Shown: positions 17,793-29,252 of the stretch, in pieces
How the letters are laid out: each line of letters opens with the position of its first letter
How positions within the stretch are numbered: the stretch's first letter is position 1
NCBI GenBank assembly: GCA_015499995.1
Contig: JADNRV010000382.1
Span: forward strand, 1 to 41,885
DNA length: 41,885 bases
Source of the DNA: Flammula alnicola
Taxonomy: Eukaryota; Basidiomycota; Agaricomycetes; Agaricales; Strophariaceae
Direction of reading: 5' to 3'
Notes under the pieces: model-generated
What the model saw: only the letters and a program-made list of their open reading frames with translations
The model's database searches: none
What the model was told of the DNA's origin: nothing
Made by a program: the position numbers and the translations under genes

Positions 17793-19818
17793 ATGCCCCC
17801 CAAACCCGGTTCTGGTGGCGATCCGCCGAGCGGATCTCGCGCATCGGAGAGATTGTCTGGATTTGCGCCTCGGCGCACTCCTGGAGTTGGCTCGTCATCT
17901 GCTTCGGCGGCGGCAGAGGCCTCTACCCCTGCATCTCCCTCTCCTCAGAGGCAGATGTACTCATCTACTGTCCCTCAGCAACAGCGGGACAAAACCCCAG
18001 TCAGTGAGCGCGAACGCACTCCTGTCTTTACTCCGTCGGCCCTGCCACCTCAGCAGGATCCATCCCATTACCTCAGGGATGAGGATGTCGTTCTCGATTA
18101 TGAGGCGACTCCTCCTCCTGCTTCTCAATCGACAGCAGATCCCGCCCTGGAGGGTGAGCTCACATCTGCAATCGATGATATGTCCCGGAGTGCGAGGGCC
18201 ATTGCAGCATAGATGAGGGGAAACCCGAGTTCATCTGACGATGCCCTTGCTCGTTCAGCAACTGATCTCGCTGCTGCGATCGCCTCCTTGGTGTCTGCAG
18301 CTGAATCTACCGGATGGACCGACATCACTGCGTCCATCGTCGGAGACGAAGCCCTCTCTCTGGGGTATGTCCTCGCAGAGACCATCTCACGCCCAGACGA
18401 TACTGTCATGCGCCCCGCCGACGTCCCATTTGACCAGATCGACCCTCATTCTAGTGATGCGGAGTCGTCTGCCATGGAGACCGACACTACCTCACGCCCT
18501 CCCCCCCCTCCTCGTCAGGATAAAGGGAAGGGTAAAGCCCCCACGAGCAAGGTGGGCCCAGCTTCGTCGCAGTCTTTGGCTGCGCCGAAGCAGGGCCCTC
18601 CTGCTCCCCGCCAGTCTCGCAGGAGGCCGGCGGATTCTTACTTGAGGCCTCCGCCTCCTATTCCCCCTCGACCTCAGGGTTGGAAATCCAGTGTTCCTTG
18701 GAGCGCCGGTCCCTGTAAGCGCACGTTTGCTGAGCTTGCGGCGGCCAACCCTTTGTCGCAACGAGATCCTGCCATGGGCCCTAGTGCTCTTGCCAGGTAT
18801 CCACCTCCGCCCCGCGTCCCTGCGATGCAAGCGGCCATCGATGAGCGGGTTTCTGCTGCCAAGAGGCAGAAGAAGCACCCCCTCTTTTACCACTGCTGGC
18901 CCGTCACGCAAGCAGATCCTCCTCGCGTTTAGCGGCCCCTACACGAGGCTGCATGACACGAAACTCGTCGACCTGGTCCACAAGATCGACAAAGCTTTCC
19001 GCGATGCGGGCAGCGCCAATCGGGTGCTGTCTGCCTCGCACGCATACAATGGCATCTCTCTTGCCACTGCCCTTGTGTCCACCCAGAGCGATCTCGATAT
19101 CGCTCGAGGGTGGGTGCATAGAATCCTTCCGGAGTCTGACACTGTCAAGGTGTCGGTCAGCCTCCCTTCTTCCACCTCGTACCTCCGGGTACTTGACCTA
19201 CCTGCTTATGGCGATTTCGCCAGTAAGACCCTTACCACAGGGGCCGAAGTGAAGATGGCAATTCTTGCCTCTCCACTTTCCGTCTTCGCGCCTTTCAAAT
19301 CCGAGCCTCGGATTAAGCGCAACTCCCCGGCGAGCACCACTTGTGTGGCGTTCATCAATATCTGGGACTCTCAGTCGGGAGCCCGCGCGAAGGCTCTTAT
19401 CAACAAGACCTTCATGTTCCGTGGCAGGGCTTACCGCATTCTTGCGGCGCGCACCAACCCTGGCGTCCCTCTCTGCACTAGATGCTAGAGGTGGGGCCAT
19501 CCATCTAATGTTTGCAGGGCTCCCCAGCCCCGCTGCGCTCATTGCTCTGGGCCACACGAGGAGGAGGTACATCGTATTGCCGCTTCGTGTTGCAAGGAAA
19601 ATCCTAAGGCAACTCCACCTATCCCACCTACTCCGGGTGGGGTGGACTGCCCTCATGCCCCGCGCTGCCCTAATTGTAAGGGCGCGCATAAACCTTATGA
19701 CAGAAAGTGTCATTTCTGGCACAACCGGTATGATCGTGAGTGGATCGATGCCAAATATGCCCAGGTACGTGATTATTGGAATCAACGTCGTGCACTCTAC
19801 TCACAGAACGTAGCTTAA
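17793..19818 (+). pseudogene. LINE family-B ORF1 (gag-like)
   Basis: Starting at the ATG at 17793, a proline/serine-rich N-terminus (139 codons) ends at an in-frame TAG (18210-18212). The same frame resumes to 18932, with an RRPADSYLRPPPPIPPRP-like low-complexity stretch. A frameshift near 18880 leads to the conserved core (RKQILLAFSGP, LVHKIDKAFRDAG, RVLSASHAYNGISLATALVS, FMFRGRAYRILAARTN). A second TAG at 19486-19488 falls inside the first zinc knuckle, at a position that is Trp in the family-A copy. Two further Cys/His clusters follow (CAHCSGPH..., CPNCKGAHKPYDRKC). ORF1 ends in the TAA at 19816-19818. The protein would bind LINE RNA. Confidence 0.85.
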
Positions 19819-19820
19819 TG
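19816..19820 (+). promoter_or_regulatory. TAATG overlap of ORF1 stop and ORF2 start
   Basis: The ORF1 TAA shares its last A with the ORF2 ATG. The same TAATG occurs at 5320-5324 in family A. Such overlaps are used for termination-reinitiation in several LINEs; here the mechanism is inferred. Confidence 0.6.
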
Positions 19821-20540
19821 CAGGCACAACTGCTTGATGAGATACGAATTTTGAGTTGGAATGTGGCGAGGGACGGGATGTCCCTCGATGTAATCCTTAG
19901 CACCTGTACAAATATATACGATGTGTTATTCATCCAGGAGCCTCCATGGAGGCACATAAGAACCGCCCCGTCTGCGAAGAGCAGAAAGGGTGAAGATGTA
20001 GTCGGCGCGCCTAGCCACCCAGATTGGTTGGCCATGGTGCGCCCCACCACCCCTGACGAGCGACCTCGGGTCATGACCTATGTTTTGACTAGGTTGGCCC
20101 GGTATCGCCCGGCTCAACGAAGGGATATAATTGATCATCCCGACATCATGGTGCTCTCGCTCTCATCGGGTGAGAGCTCCTTCTATCTTCTGAACGTGTA
20201 TTCAGATTCCGTCATGGAGCTATTAACTGGCTCCGGGATCATGATCGAGATCTTCCCCGATGTCATCTAATGATGGGAGATTTTAATGCACACTCTCCGG
20301 ATTGGGACCCTGGTTCCGCTCGGGAGGGGTGTGCCTTATCGCTGCAACAATCTGCGGCCATCCTTGGACTCGAGCTTGCCGCTTTGGCAACCCTGGGCCC
20401 ACACATATTCTGAGAGATCGCACCAAGCGGAGCACAGTGATTGATCTGGCCTTTGTTCCCCCTGATCAGGTTGTGAACGAATCTACTGTCCGATGCCCGG
20501 ACATCCAGCTTAAATCGGACCACATCCCGATTTATACTAC
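19818..20540 (+). pseudogene. LINE family-B ORF2: AP endonuclease
   Basis: The ATG at 19818 begins MQAQLLDEIRILSWNVARDG, then the IQEPPW motif and the HPDWLAMV region, ending prematurely at the TAA at 20268-20270. The next frame from 20272 carries MMGDFNAHSPDWD (catalytic D-x-N), IDLAFVPPDQV and SDHIPI (catalytic SDH). A further frameshift near 20530 leads to the RT frame. The endonuclease would nick the target. All key motifs are visible, but distributed over three frames. Confidence 0.85.
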
Positions 20541-22897
20541 ATGGACATCCTTCCCGCCCCTGACGGGGCGGTTCGGATGTCTCTTCCTACGGAGTCTGTT
20601 GAGGCCTTCGTTAAATCTATCACTTCGGGACTTGCGGCTGTAGATCCAAAAGCCCCGATGACTACCGAGGATCAGATTGAGACTGCGGCTCAAGAAGTGG
20701 CGCAGATTTTCTCAGAGGCGTGGTCTGCCCATGCTAAAGAGACCTCTATTACTAAGCATTCGAAGCCCTGGTGGTCCCAGGAGTGCTCTGACGCCCTGCT
20801 CAAATTTCGTGGGGATTGCTCCCCCGAGAATTGGAAATCCTTTCGGAAGTTAGTCCGGGAAATGAAACGTGTTTTCTTCGATGATCGCATTGGAGAGATC
20901 GCGGGTACTAATAAGCGACCGTGGGACCTTATGAATTGGGTCCAACAACGGAAGCTCCCTCCCAGTGAGGCGATCCAGTATCGTGGAGAGCCTTGCAATG
21001 ATTTGCCTGCCTTGTGGGATGCCCTGCATGGCACGTACAACTCAGCGTCAGATAGAACATATGATGCTGCTCTCTTGGAGTCCATCCCGCAACTTCCCGT
21101 TCGGGAATGGGCTCCATTCTCCCCGCTGGAACTCACGGAAGCACTTTCTGCATATTCCGGTCTTTCTTCTCCGGGTCCGGATCATGTCAATTGGTCCCAC
21201 CTGAAGAAGATTGTACGTCGGGACCCCCACTCTGTGGAGGTCCTTATCTCGATTGCTAATGCCTGCATGCGTGTGGGTCACTGGCCGTCTCTTTTCAAGG
21301 AATCTAGGTCGGTTATTATCCCCAAACCCGGCAAGCCCTCGTACTCCACCCCTAAGGCGTTCAGGCCCATTGTGCTTCTGAATACTGTGGGGAAACTCAT
21401 CAAGAAAATGATCTCGAATCGCATTCAGTTCGACGCTGTCGGGCAGGATATATTTCACCCGAATCAGGTTGGAGGCGTCAGGGGGCGCTCCACCGAGGAT
21501 GCGGGTCTGTTTTTGACACACATGGTTAAGGGCTGGGTGGGCAAAAGGGTTGAGGACTAGCGTCCTTGCCTTTGACCTTGCTCAGTTCTTTCCTTCTCTT
21601 AATCACGAGGTTCTCGTGATCATTCTTCGGAAGCTTGGCTTTCCGCCTCTGGTGGTCAAGTTTTTCAGTTCTTATCTGGTAGAGAGGAAGACGCAGTATG
21701 TGTGGAACTCCTTCTTGTCAGACCCTCTGCAAGCCGATGTGGGCGTGGGGCAGGGCTCTGCCCTGTCCCCTGTCTTGTCAGCTATTTACTTGGCGCCTAT
21801 CATGCGCCTTTTCTACAAGAGGTGCCGTGAGATTCATCTTGCGGTTGACCTTCTGTCATATGTTGACGATGGTACCCTGATTTCTCAGGAGACCGGACTC
21901 GATCCCAATGTTGTAAACCTTCGTAAGGCTTACAAGATTATATTTGAGCTTTTTACCAAGTTCGCTCTCGCTCTGGAGCACGCGAAGTCGGAGATTTTTC
22001 ACTTCGACAACACGGCTTCAGTTTATAACCCTGCCATTGATTTGGGTGAAGAACCCTACACTGCAGGCAAATGGCTCAAGCCTAAGCCGTTCTGGCGATA
22101 TCTTGGGTTTTACTTTGATCACAAGCTCACTTTCAAGGAGCATGTGAGATACTACTCCACCAAAGGATTCACGTCGGTCGTGTCGATGCGAATGCTGGGG
22201 TCTTCTACCAGAGGGTTACCGCCGCACCTTAAGCGCCTCCTCTACCGCACGTGCGTTATCCCCATAATTACTTATGGCTACCGCATGTGGTATTTCCGCA
22301 AGGCCCGGAATAAGGGTCTTATTGCGCAACTCACCAATGTCCAGCGTAAGGCTGGGCTTTGGATTACTGGGTGCTTCCGCACTTCTCCCTCGTATGGCGT
22401 CGAGGCCCTTGCTGGCCTTCTACCCATGCCCTTACTTTTGGACAGGTTGAACTCTCGGGCAGTTGCTCGGATTTCTCTCTTGTCTGATACACACCTGGTC
22501 CGGTCTTTCATGGCTGGGCCTCTACTTAAAAAAGCCATCCCTCACAAGATGGCGATTGCTAACTTTACCGAGCGTCAACGTGAAAAGTTGCGCGGCGGAC
22601 TTGTGGGCAATGCATTGTTCCACCCCGCTGGTCTGGAGGAGCTGGAGCCTTTTGCTCCTGACGCCAGGCCTGGATATCGTCTGATGGACCGGCATGCGAG
22701 CCGGTTTACATGGATGGCTAAACCCTGTACCAGCAGGGCCGAAGACCCTGATGCTGCATGGAAAATCATACTGGACAAACTCATCGAAAAGTGTGACGAT
22801 GAGCCAGGTACCGCATATGCTGGTGTCGACGGCTCGGTCCCTCCGGGGCCCTGGCAGGCCGCCAACGGTGTTGTTATCAAATGGCAGGGTGCTCTGG
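20541..22897 (+). pseudogene. LINE family-B ORF2: reverse transcriptase and start of RNase H
   Basis: One frame (20541-21560) carries the RT N-terminal part up to FLTHMV. A frameshift near 21535 changes to 21550-22935, with motif A AFDLAQFFPSLNHEVL, motif B GQGSALSPVLSAIYLAP and motif C SYVDDGTLI, then the thumb region and the RNase H start (AGVDGSVPPGPW). At 22897 the sequence switches to family A in another frame, so RNase H and the C-terminus are lost. Order and motifs match the minus-strand copy at 24880-28144. Confidence 0.88.
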
Positions 22898-24878
22898 CGG
22901 AAAACCATCCGAGATGTCAAGCGCGAGTTTTTTGATCAACGGATCCATGAAATCGCGTCTGCTAACAAGCGCCCGTGGGACCTCATGAACTGGGTCCAAC
23001 AGCGCAAACTTCCTCCTTGTGAGGCTCTCCATTATCGTGGCGAGCCCTGCAACGACATGCCCGCCCTTTGGGACGCGCTCCACGGTACCTACAACTCTGC
23101 GTCTGACAGAGTGTTTGATGCCAATTTGTTGAACTCTCTCCCTACGCTTCCTGTTAGGGAGTGGGTTCGTTTTTCTGCGCTGGAACTCACGGAGGCTCTC
23201 TCTGCGTGTTCTGGTCTATCCGCTCCGGGTCCGGATCATGTCAATTGGTCCCACCTGAAGGGGATAGTACGTCGCGACCCTCACTCCGTTGAGGTTCTCC
23301 TATCGATTGCCAATGCCTGCATGCGTGTGGGTTATTGGCCATCTGTATTTAAGGATTCGCTTTCGGTGATTATTCCCAAACCGAATAAGCCGTCCTATTC
23401 TGCACCTAAGGCATTCAGGCCTATTGTTCTCCTGAATACCGTTGGTAAATTAATTGAGAAAATGATCTCAAATCGCATTCAGTTCGACGCTGTCGGGCTG
23501 GATATTTTCCATCCTAACCAGGTGGGTGGAGTGCGTCAGCGCTCCACTGAGGATGCTGGGCTCTTCCTGACACACATTGTGCGCGCAGGCTGGGCTAAGG
23601 GTTTAAAGACTAGCGTGGTCGCTTTCGATCTCGCTCAGTTTTTCCCTTCACTTAATCACGACGCGCTGGTGATTATTCTACGGAAACTTGGCTTCCCTCC
23701 TTTGGTGGTCAAGTTCTTCGCATCTTATCTGGTAGAGAGGAAAACGCGGTATGCGTGGAATTCCTTTTTGTCAGACCCACTACAGGCGGACGTGGGGGTG
23801 GGCCAGGGCTCGGCCTTGTCCCCTGTCTTGTCGGCTATTTACCTGGCGCCTATTATGCGCCTATTCGAGAAGCGGTGCCTCGACCTTGGGTTGAGAGTTG
23901 ACCTCCTCTCGTATGTTGATGATGGCACACTCATAGTCCAAGATGAGTGGCTGGATCACAATATTGCGATGCTGAAGAAGGCATACGCTGTTATCTTCGA
24001 ATTGTTCAAGGCATTCGCTTTGGCGCTCGAGCACGATAAGTCTGAGATCTATCATTTTGATAGATCTCATGCTTATTATAATCCTAGTATTGACCTCGGG
24101 TATGCACCCTACACCGGAGGTCGTGCTAACTACCTCAAGCCCAAGCCATTTTGGCGGTACTTGGGCTTTTACTTTGACCGCAAGCTCACCTTCAATGAGC
24201 ATGTGCGTTATTACTCCACCAAGGGATTCACATCGGTTGTCTCGATGAAGATGCTTGGCTCCTCTACTCGGGGGCTTCTGCCTATGCAGAAGCGACTCCT
24301 GTACCGCACCTGTGTGGTCCCCATATTCACGTATGGGTATCGCATGTGGTTTTTCAAGGGTGCCCGCAACAAGGGCCTCATTAAACAGCTCACGCAAGTT
24401 CAGCGTAAGGCTGCTCTCTGGATTACGGGTGCATTCCGTACTTCGCCCTCAGGAGGGGTGGAGGCCCTTGCGGGCCTCCTACCCATCCCTATACTTCTCG
24501 AAAGACTGCGCGACCGCTCTACGGTGCGGGTCGCCACTCTTTCAGACACTCACCCGATTCGGTCATTCATGGCTGGGTCATCACTTAAGCGCGCGACCCC
24601 CCATCCCATGTCGGTCGAACGCATGCCTGCCGCCCATCGCCGCAAGGTGACGGGTGCTCTTATGGATAATGTAAATTATTCCAGTGTCCCTGTTGAGTCT
24701 ACGGAGCCTTTTGCTCCTGAGGCTCGTCCGGGTTATCGACTCCTCGATCGGTATGCCGATCGGTTCAAATGGCTTTCCAAGCCACGCTTTAGCAGGTCCG
24801 AAGATCCTGAAGCGGCTTGGAAGCTTATCCTGGATGCGTCTCTCGAGTCTCTTGAGGACGATCCAGACGCGGCGTACG

Positions 24879-24879
<1 letters not shown>
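22898..24879 (+). pseudogene. family-A LINE fragment: RT domain, truncated at both ends
   Basis: Sequence nearly identical to 13363-15344 starts at RKTIRDVKREFF and runs through FRPIVLLNTVGKL, AFDLAQFFPSLNHDAL, the YVDD motif and the thumb to DDPDAAYA, with no stop or frameshift. It ends just before the RNase H VDGS motif, where a poly-T tract (the inverted tail of another LINE) begins. There is no 5' start and no 3' UTR. The open frame 22694-24961 joins some family-B bases, this fragment and part of the poly-T, and is an artefact at both ends. Confidence 0.88.
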
Positions 24880-24910
<31 letters not shown>

Positions 24911-24916
<6 letters not shown>

Positions 24917-25420
24917 ACAATTTTTATTCCGAAGCTCGATCGCAGCTCGGACTCTAACTAATACAAACGAGTACGCTACAATACCCAATGCAAAAGAAAG
25001 AAGTTGGTCGCTCGCAGGGGAGCGTGCGGCGCGCGCGAGCGCGACGCGGGCGAGACTGCACTGCAGCCTGAAACCCAAATAGCGGACCTCGCAGCCCAGG
25101 AAATACAAACGCGCGGCGTTGTTAACGCTACCGAACGTAAGGTAGATATGGATTAAAGGGTGGACAGGGGGGTCACCCAGATGAAGTTAGAGCTTGCCCG
25201 GCTCTCCCCACTTCATTGGCAAACTCGACGTTCTCGTTACACCATGGCGGGTCCTCCAAATGACGCGTGCAATAGACTCAAAGAGTCACAAGCGAAGCCA
25301 TGCAACGAACACGGCTGCGGCCCTCGCGGGATTTATCGCACCATAATGAAAACACCTGCGGGCACTAGGTCTTGGGCCAAGGCCCCGACGACACCTAGGA
25401 TCACCCCCGTCCAGAGTCCC
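24911..25420 (-). other. LINE family-B 3' UTR (inverted)
   Basis: Reverse-complement counterpart of 2290-2836, without supported genes. Confidence 0.8.
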
Positions 25421-27493
25421 TCATCCGACTCCGGCCTGGGGCCGATTGAACGCAAACGCACTAGGGTTGTCGCTCAAAAATTTCTCAAGACCCCATACTA
25501 GGTATGGGGCCCTGTGAGGTAGCATCAAGAGCTTGGGGCACTTGAAAATATGTGCACGAGTCTGTGGATATTTCCCGCACACGCACCCGAGAGCCAACGG
25601 GTCATCGATTTTGAACCGCTCGTAGTACGAGCCGATCGGAGCATGATTCGTTATTACACGGCACATGCGGGCGAACAACTGAGAGTTGCGGCCGCCGACT
25701 TCAAGCCACGGCCCACCGCGAACGGGGGTCGGACGGAGAGGATTACCCTTTAGATCCTCTAACTCCAAGAAATTGGAGCCAAGTAAATTGGGAACCTCGT
25801 CGACCTCTGTCGACCAGGCATCCCGCGCTACAGTGTCGGCTTTATTCTTAAGCCACGCGATAGATAGAGGGGTATCCGGTGTAACAGGTACGCCTGGAAA
25901 CCCAAGGACGAGGTCATGAGCCTCTTGATGAATGTCCCACTCCATGTCGGAGGGAGACTCTACAAAAACGACTTTTCGGTTACCACCACCTTGGAACCAT
26001 CGTTCAAGTGTCCGACATACTATCAGAGAGGAGCCCTGATGAGAATGCGGGGAAGGATCGACGGCCATTCGAGCAGCATGCATCGAATCCGTGAAAATGA
26101 CTACCTTGGTGACGTCCCCGAATGCTACCATTGCGGAGATGGCCACCGAGATGGCATCGAGCTCAGCATCAGTGCTTATTGCCCGTCCGGAAGAGTGGCA
26201 TCTGGCTAAGACCAGCGCACCCTGCCGTTTGATAACAATGCCGTTGGCGGCCTGCCAGGGCCCCGGAGGGACCGAGCCGTCGACACCAGCATATGCGGTA
26301 CCTGGCTCATCGTCACACTTTTCGATGAGTTTGTCCAGTATGATTTTCCATGCAGCATCAGGGTCTTCGGCCCTGCTTACACGGGGTTTGTCCATCCATG
26401 TAAACCGGCTTGCATGCCGGTCCATTAGACGATGTCCAGGCCTGGCGTCTGGAGCAAAGGGCTCCAGTTCTTCCAGACCATCGGGGTGGAACAGTGCATT
26501 GCCCACAAGTCCGCCGCGCAGCTTGTCTCGCTGACGCTCGGTAAAGTTCTCAACCGCCATCTTGTGAGGAGTGGCTTTCTTAAGTAAAGGGCCAGCCATA
26601 AATGACCGGACCGGGTGAGTATCAGACAAGAGAGAAATCCGAGCAACTGCCCGAGAGTTCAACCTGTCCAAAAGTAAAGGCATGGGCAGAAGGCCGGCAA
26701 GAGCCTCGACGCCATACGAGGGAGAAGTGCGGAAGCACCCAGTAATCCAAAGCCCAGCTTTACGCTGAACATTGGTAAGTTGCGCAATAAGCCCCTTGTT
26801 ACGGGCCTTGCGGAAATACCACATGCGGTAGCCATAAGTAATTATGGGGATAACGCACGTGCGGTAGAGGAGGCGCTTAAGGTGCGGCGGCAACCCTCTG
26901 GTAGAAGACCCCAGCATTCGCATCGAGACGACCGACGTGAATCCCTTGGTGGAGTAGTATCTCACATGCTCCTTGAAAGTGAGCTTGCGATCAAAGTAAA
27001 ACCCAAGATATCGCCAGAACGGCTTAGGCTTGAGCCATTTGCCTGCAGTGTAGGGTTCTTCACCCAAGTCAATGGCAGGATTATAAACTGAAGCCGTGTT
27101 GTCGAAGTGAAAAATCTCCGACTTCGCGTGCTCCAGAGCGAGGGCGAACTTGGTAAAAAGCTCAAATATAATCTTGTAAGCCTTACGAAGGTTTACAACA
27201 TTGGGATCGAGTCCGGTCTCCTGCGAAATCAGAGTACCATCGTCCACATATGACAGAAGGTCAACCGCAAGATGAATCTCACGGCACCTCTTGTAGAAAA
27301 GACGCATGATAGGCGCCAAGTAAATGGCCGACAAGACAGGGGACAGGGCAGAGCCCTGTCCCACGCCCACATCTGCCTGTAGAGGGTCTGACAGGAAGGA
27401 ATTCCACGCATACTGCGTCTTCCTTTCTACCAGATAAGAACTGAAAAACTTGACCACCAGCGGTGGAAATCCAAGCTTCCGGAGAATGATCAC
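25421..27493 (-). pseudogene. LINE family-B ORF2: RT palm/thumb, RNase H and C-terminus
   Basis: A 690-codon open frame, the best preserved family-B ORF2 segment here. Motif B is GQGSALSPVLSAIYLAP, and YVDD is at residues 82-85 of this frame. RNase H shows VDGS (Asp405), TDAE (Glu444) and FTDS (Asp469). The C-terminal motif C637-x-C639-x8-H648-x3-C652 (CVCGKYPQTRAHIFKC) precedes the PQAGVG end. Motif A lies upstream in a shifted frame, so the frame's first ATG is not a true start. Confidence 0.9.
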
Positions 27494-28144
27494 GAGAACC
27501 TCGTGATTAAGAGAAGGAAAGAACTGAGCAGGTCAAAGGCAAGGACGCTAGTCCTCAACCCTCTAGCCCACCCAGCCCTCACCATGTGTGTCAAAAACAG
27601 ACCCGCGTCCTCGGTGGAGCGTCCCCTGACGCCTCCAACCTGATTCGGGTGAAATATATCCTGCCCGACAGCGTCGAACTGAATGCGGTTCGAGATCATT
27701 CTTCTCGATGAGTTTCCCCACAGTATTCAGAAGCACAATGGGCCTGAACGCCTTAGGGGTAGAGTACGAGGGCTTGCCGGGTTTGGGGATAATAACCGAC
27801 ATAGACTCCTTAAAGGGCGACGGCCAATGACCCACACGCATGCAGGCATTAGCAATCGAGATAAGGACCTCCACAGAGTGAGGGTCCCGACGTACAATCT
27901 TCTTCAGGTGGGACCAATTGACATGATCCGGACCCGGAGAAGAAAGACCGGAACACGCAGAAAGAGCTTCCGTGAGTTCCAGCGGGAGAAGGGAGCCCAT
28001 TCCCGAACAGGAAAGTTGCGGGATGGACTCCAAGAGAGCAGCATCGTATGTTCTATCCGACGCTGAATTGTACGTGCCATGCAGGGCATCCCACAGGGCA
28101 GGCAAATCATTGCAAGGCTCTCCACGGTACTGGATCGCCTCACT
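27490..28144 (-). pseudogene. LINE family-B ORF2: RT N-terminal part, frameshifted
   Basis: Two overlapping minus-strand frames (27563-28105 and 27490-27699) carry the region from MPALWDALHGTYNSASDRTY through LELTEALSACSGLSSPGPDH to the HPNQVGGVRGRSTEDAG and AFDL motifs. Frameshifts near 27520, 27700 and 28030 separate them. The 5' truncation point is at about 28144. Confidence 0.82.
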
Positions 28145-28983
28145 AAAGACAAGATGGATGACTTGGCAGACGCAAAAGGAGCATCTACAAGCACAGCGAC
28201 AGCGACACCAGCTACTGTAGAAGCAAGGATAGAAGATCGCTACAACTGGAACAGGTGATCGAGACCGCGGTTATCATAGCAAGACAGTCTTCACAGCCGT
28301 TCGAAAGGATGAGCGAGGATTTGGTCCACGGTGCTTCGGGCGAACGAAGAGAAGATACTATCAAAATAGAAGAGACTGTAGCCAGACTGGCGGATTCCCT
28401 AAAAATCCAACAGCAGCAGCAGCAGGAGATGCGACAGTACAGCCAAGTGATGGACCGATGCTTTGAGCAGCTAATCTCAGCAATAAAAACTCAAGTGATC
28501 CAGCCACAGGCAGGAACCTCGCAACCTTACTCTTACCAACAACAATACCCCAGGAATAATGCGTATAGCCCAGGAGCTAGTAATAGCAGACAGTATCCCG
28601 ATGGGTGCTACTATTGCAAAGAAATGGGGCACAGGATGCACGAGTGTCCGCATGCGCTTAAACACTTGGATCTGAAATGGATAAAGCGCATAGACAGGTG
28701 GTTGAAGCTACCTGATGGTTCCTCACTACCTACAGACAGCGAGAAATCACGCAAGGAAGTAGTGGAACAATTGTATAAAACTAGGCCGGGTATTATACCA
28801 ATGGCTAAAGTAAATATGCAATCCTTCTATCAGGGAAGCGACCAAAACCAGAATATGATGCTACCAGACATGCAAGATCCAAGGGTTTCGCAACTATTGA
28901 ATGGGTTAGCACAGCTATTAGGAAGAGAGACCGTGGATAGAATGATAGCGGAAGAAAGGGAGCCCTCACCCTGGATGGGATAG
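28145..28983 (+). pseudogene. Gypsy gag with CCHC zinc knuckle
   Basis: The first codons (KDKMDDLADAKGASTSTATA region) are in one frame to about 28250, then the frame 28255-28983 continues with a glutamine-rich helical stretch and a single zinc knuckle C-x2-C-x4-H-x4-C (CYYCKEMGHRMHEC), about residues 117-130. A conserved region (RIDRWLKLPDGSSLP) and the C-terminus follow, up to a TAG at 28981-28983. The N-terminal capsid region is lost at the LINE junction. The protein would form the particle shell and bind element RNA. Confidence 0.82.
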
Positions 28984-29010
28984 AGGAGGAAGAAGAGAAC
29001 TGTCGGGTTT

Positions 29011-29202
29011 TTGAATAGTTCGAGGATGGGAAAGCCTGGGACTGCGAAGAAACCGACCTCTTCCAGAAGACCCAAGGCTCCTGAGGACAGAAACCGCAAG
29101 AGTCAAGTAGAAATAGAAGAGTCAGAAGATGAGGAGAGCGATGAGCAAGAAGAGGAGGACGTGAGGAGAGGTCCACCCGAAAAAGCAAAAGAGATCAAGT
29201 AG
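29011..29202 (+). pseudogene. Gypsy gag-pol linker, charged
   Basis: A 63-codon frame of basic (KPGTAKKPTSSRRPK) then strongly acidic (EESEDEESDEQEEED) composition, lying between gag and protease. It is probably part of the same polyprotein, separated by a stop and frame change near 28980-29010. Confidence 0.55.
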
Positions 29203-29252
29203 CGCCCAGGGTATTACCTAAAGCGGTAATTGATCCACCAAGGCCCAAGGAG

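Larger units (their letters stand above)
17580..22897 (+). mobile_element. family-B LINE, nearly complete 5' part, 3' end lost
   Basis: It contains ORF1 with zinc knuckles, a TAATG junction, endonuclease, RT and the start of RNase H. The 5' boundary is not certain because no target duplication could be found. At 22897 the sequence jumps within the RNase H domain to the RT-proximal part of a family-A copy, so the 3' end is missing. Several frameshifts and stops make it inactive. Confidence 0.85.
24880..28144 (-). mobile_element. family-B LINE, minus strand, 5' truncated
   Basis: The 31-base T run at 24880-24910 is the poly-A tail read from the other strand. It is followed by the inverted 3' UTR (24911-25420) and ORF2 from its C-terminus back to the RT start, where homology stops at about 28144. 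No direct repeat links the flanks (a family-A LINE on the left, Gypsy gag on the right), so the target was rearranged after or during insertion. Confidence 0.9.

Noticed and set aside
22694..24961. 755-codon frame spanning families B and A and ending in poly-Phe
   Set aside because: A junction artefact: the start is out-of-frame family-B sequence and the end is translated poly-T. Only 22898-24879 is real LINE coding sequence.
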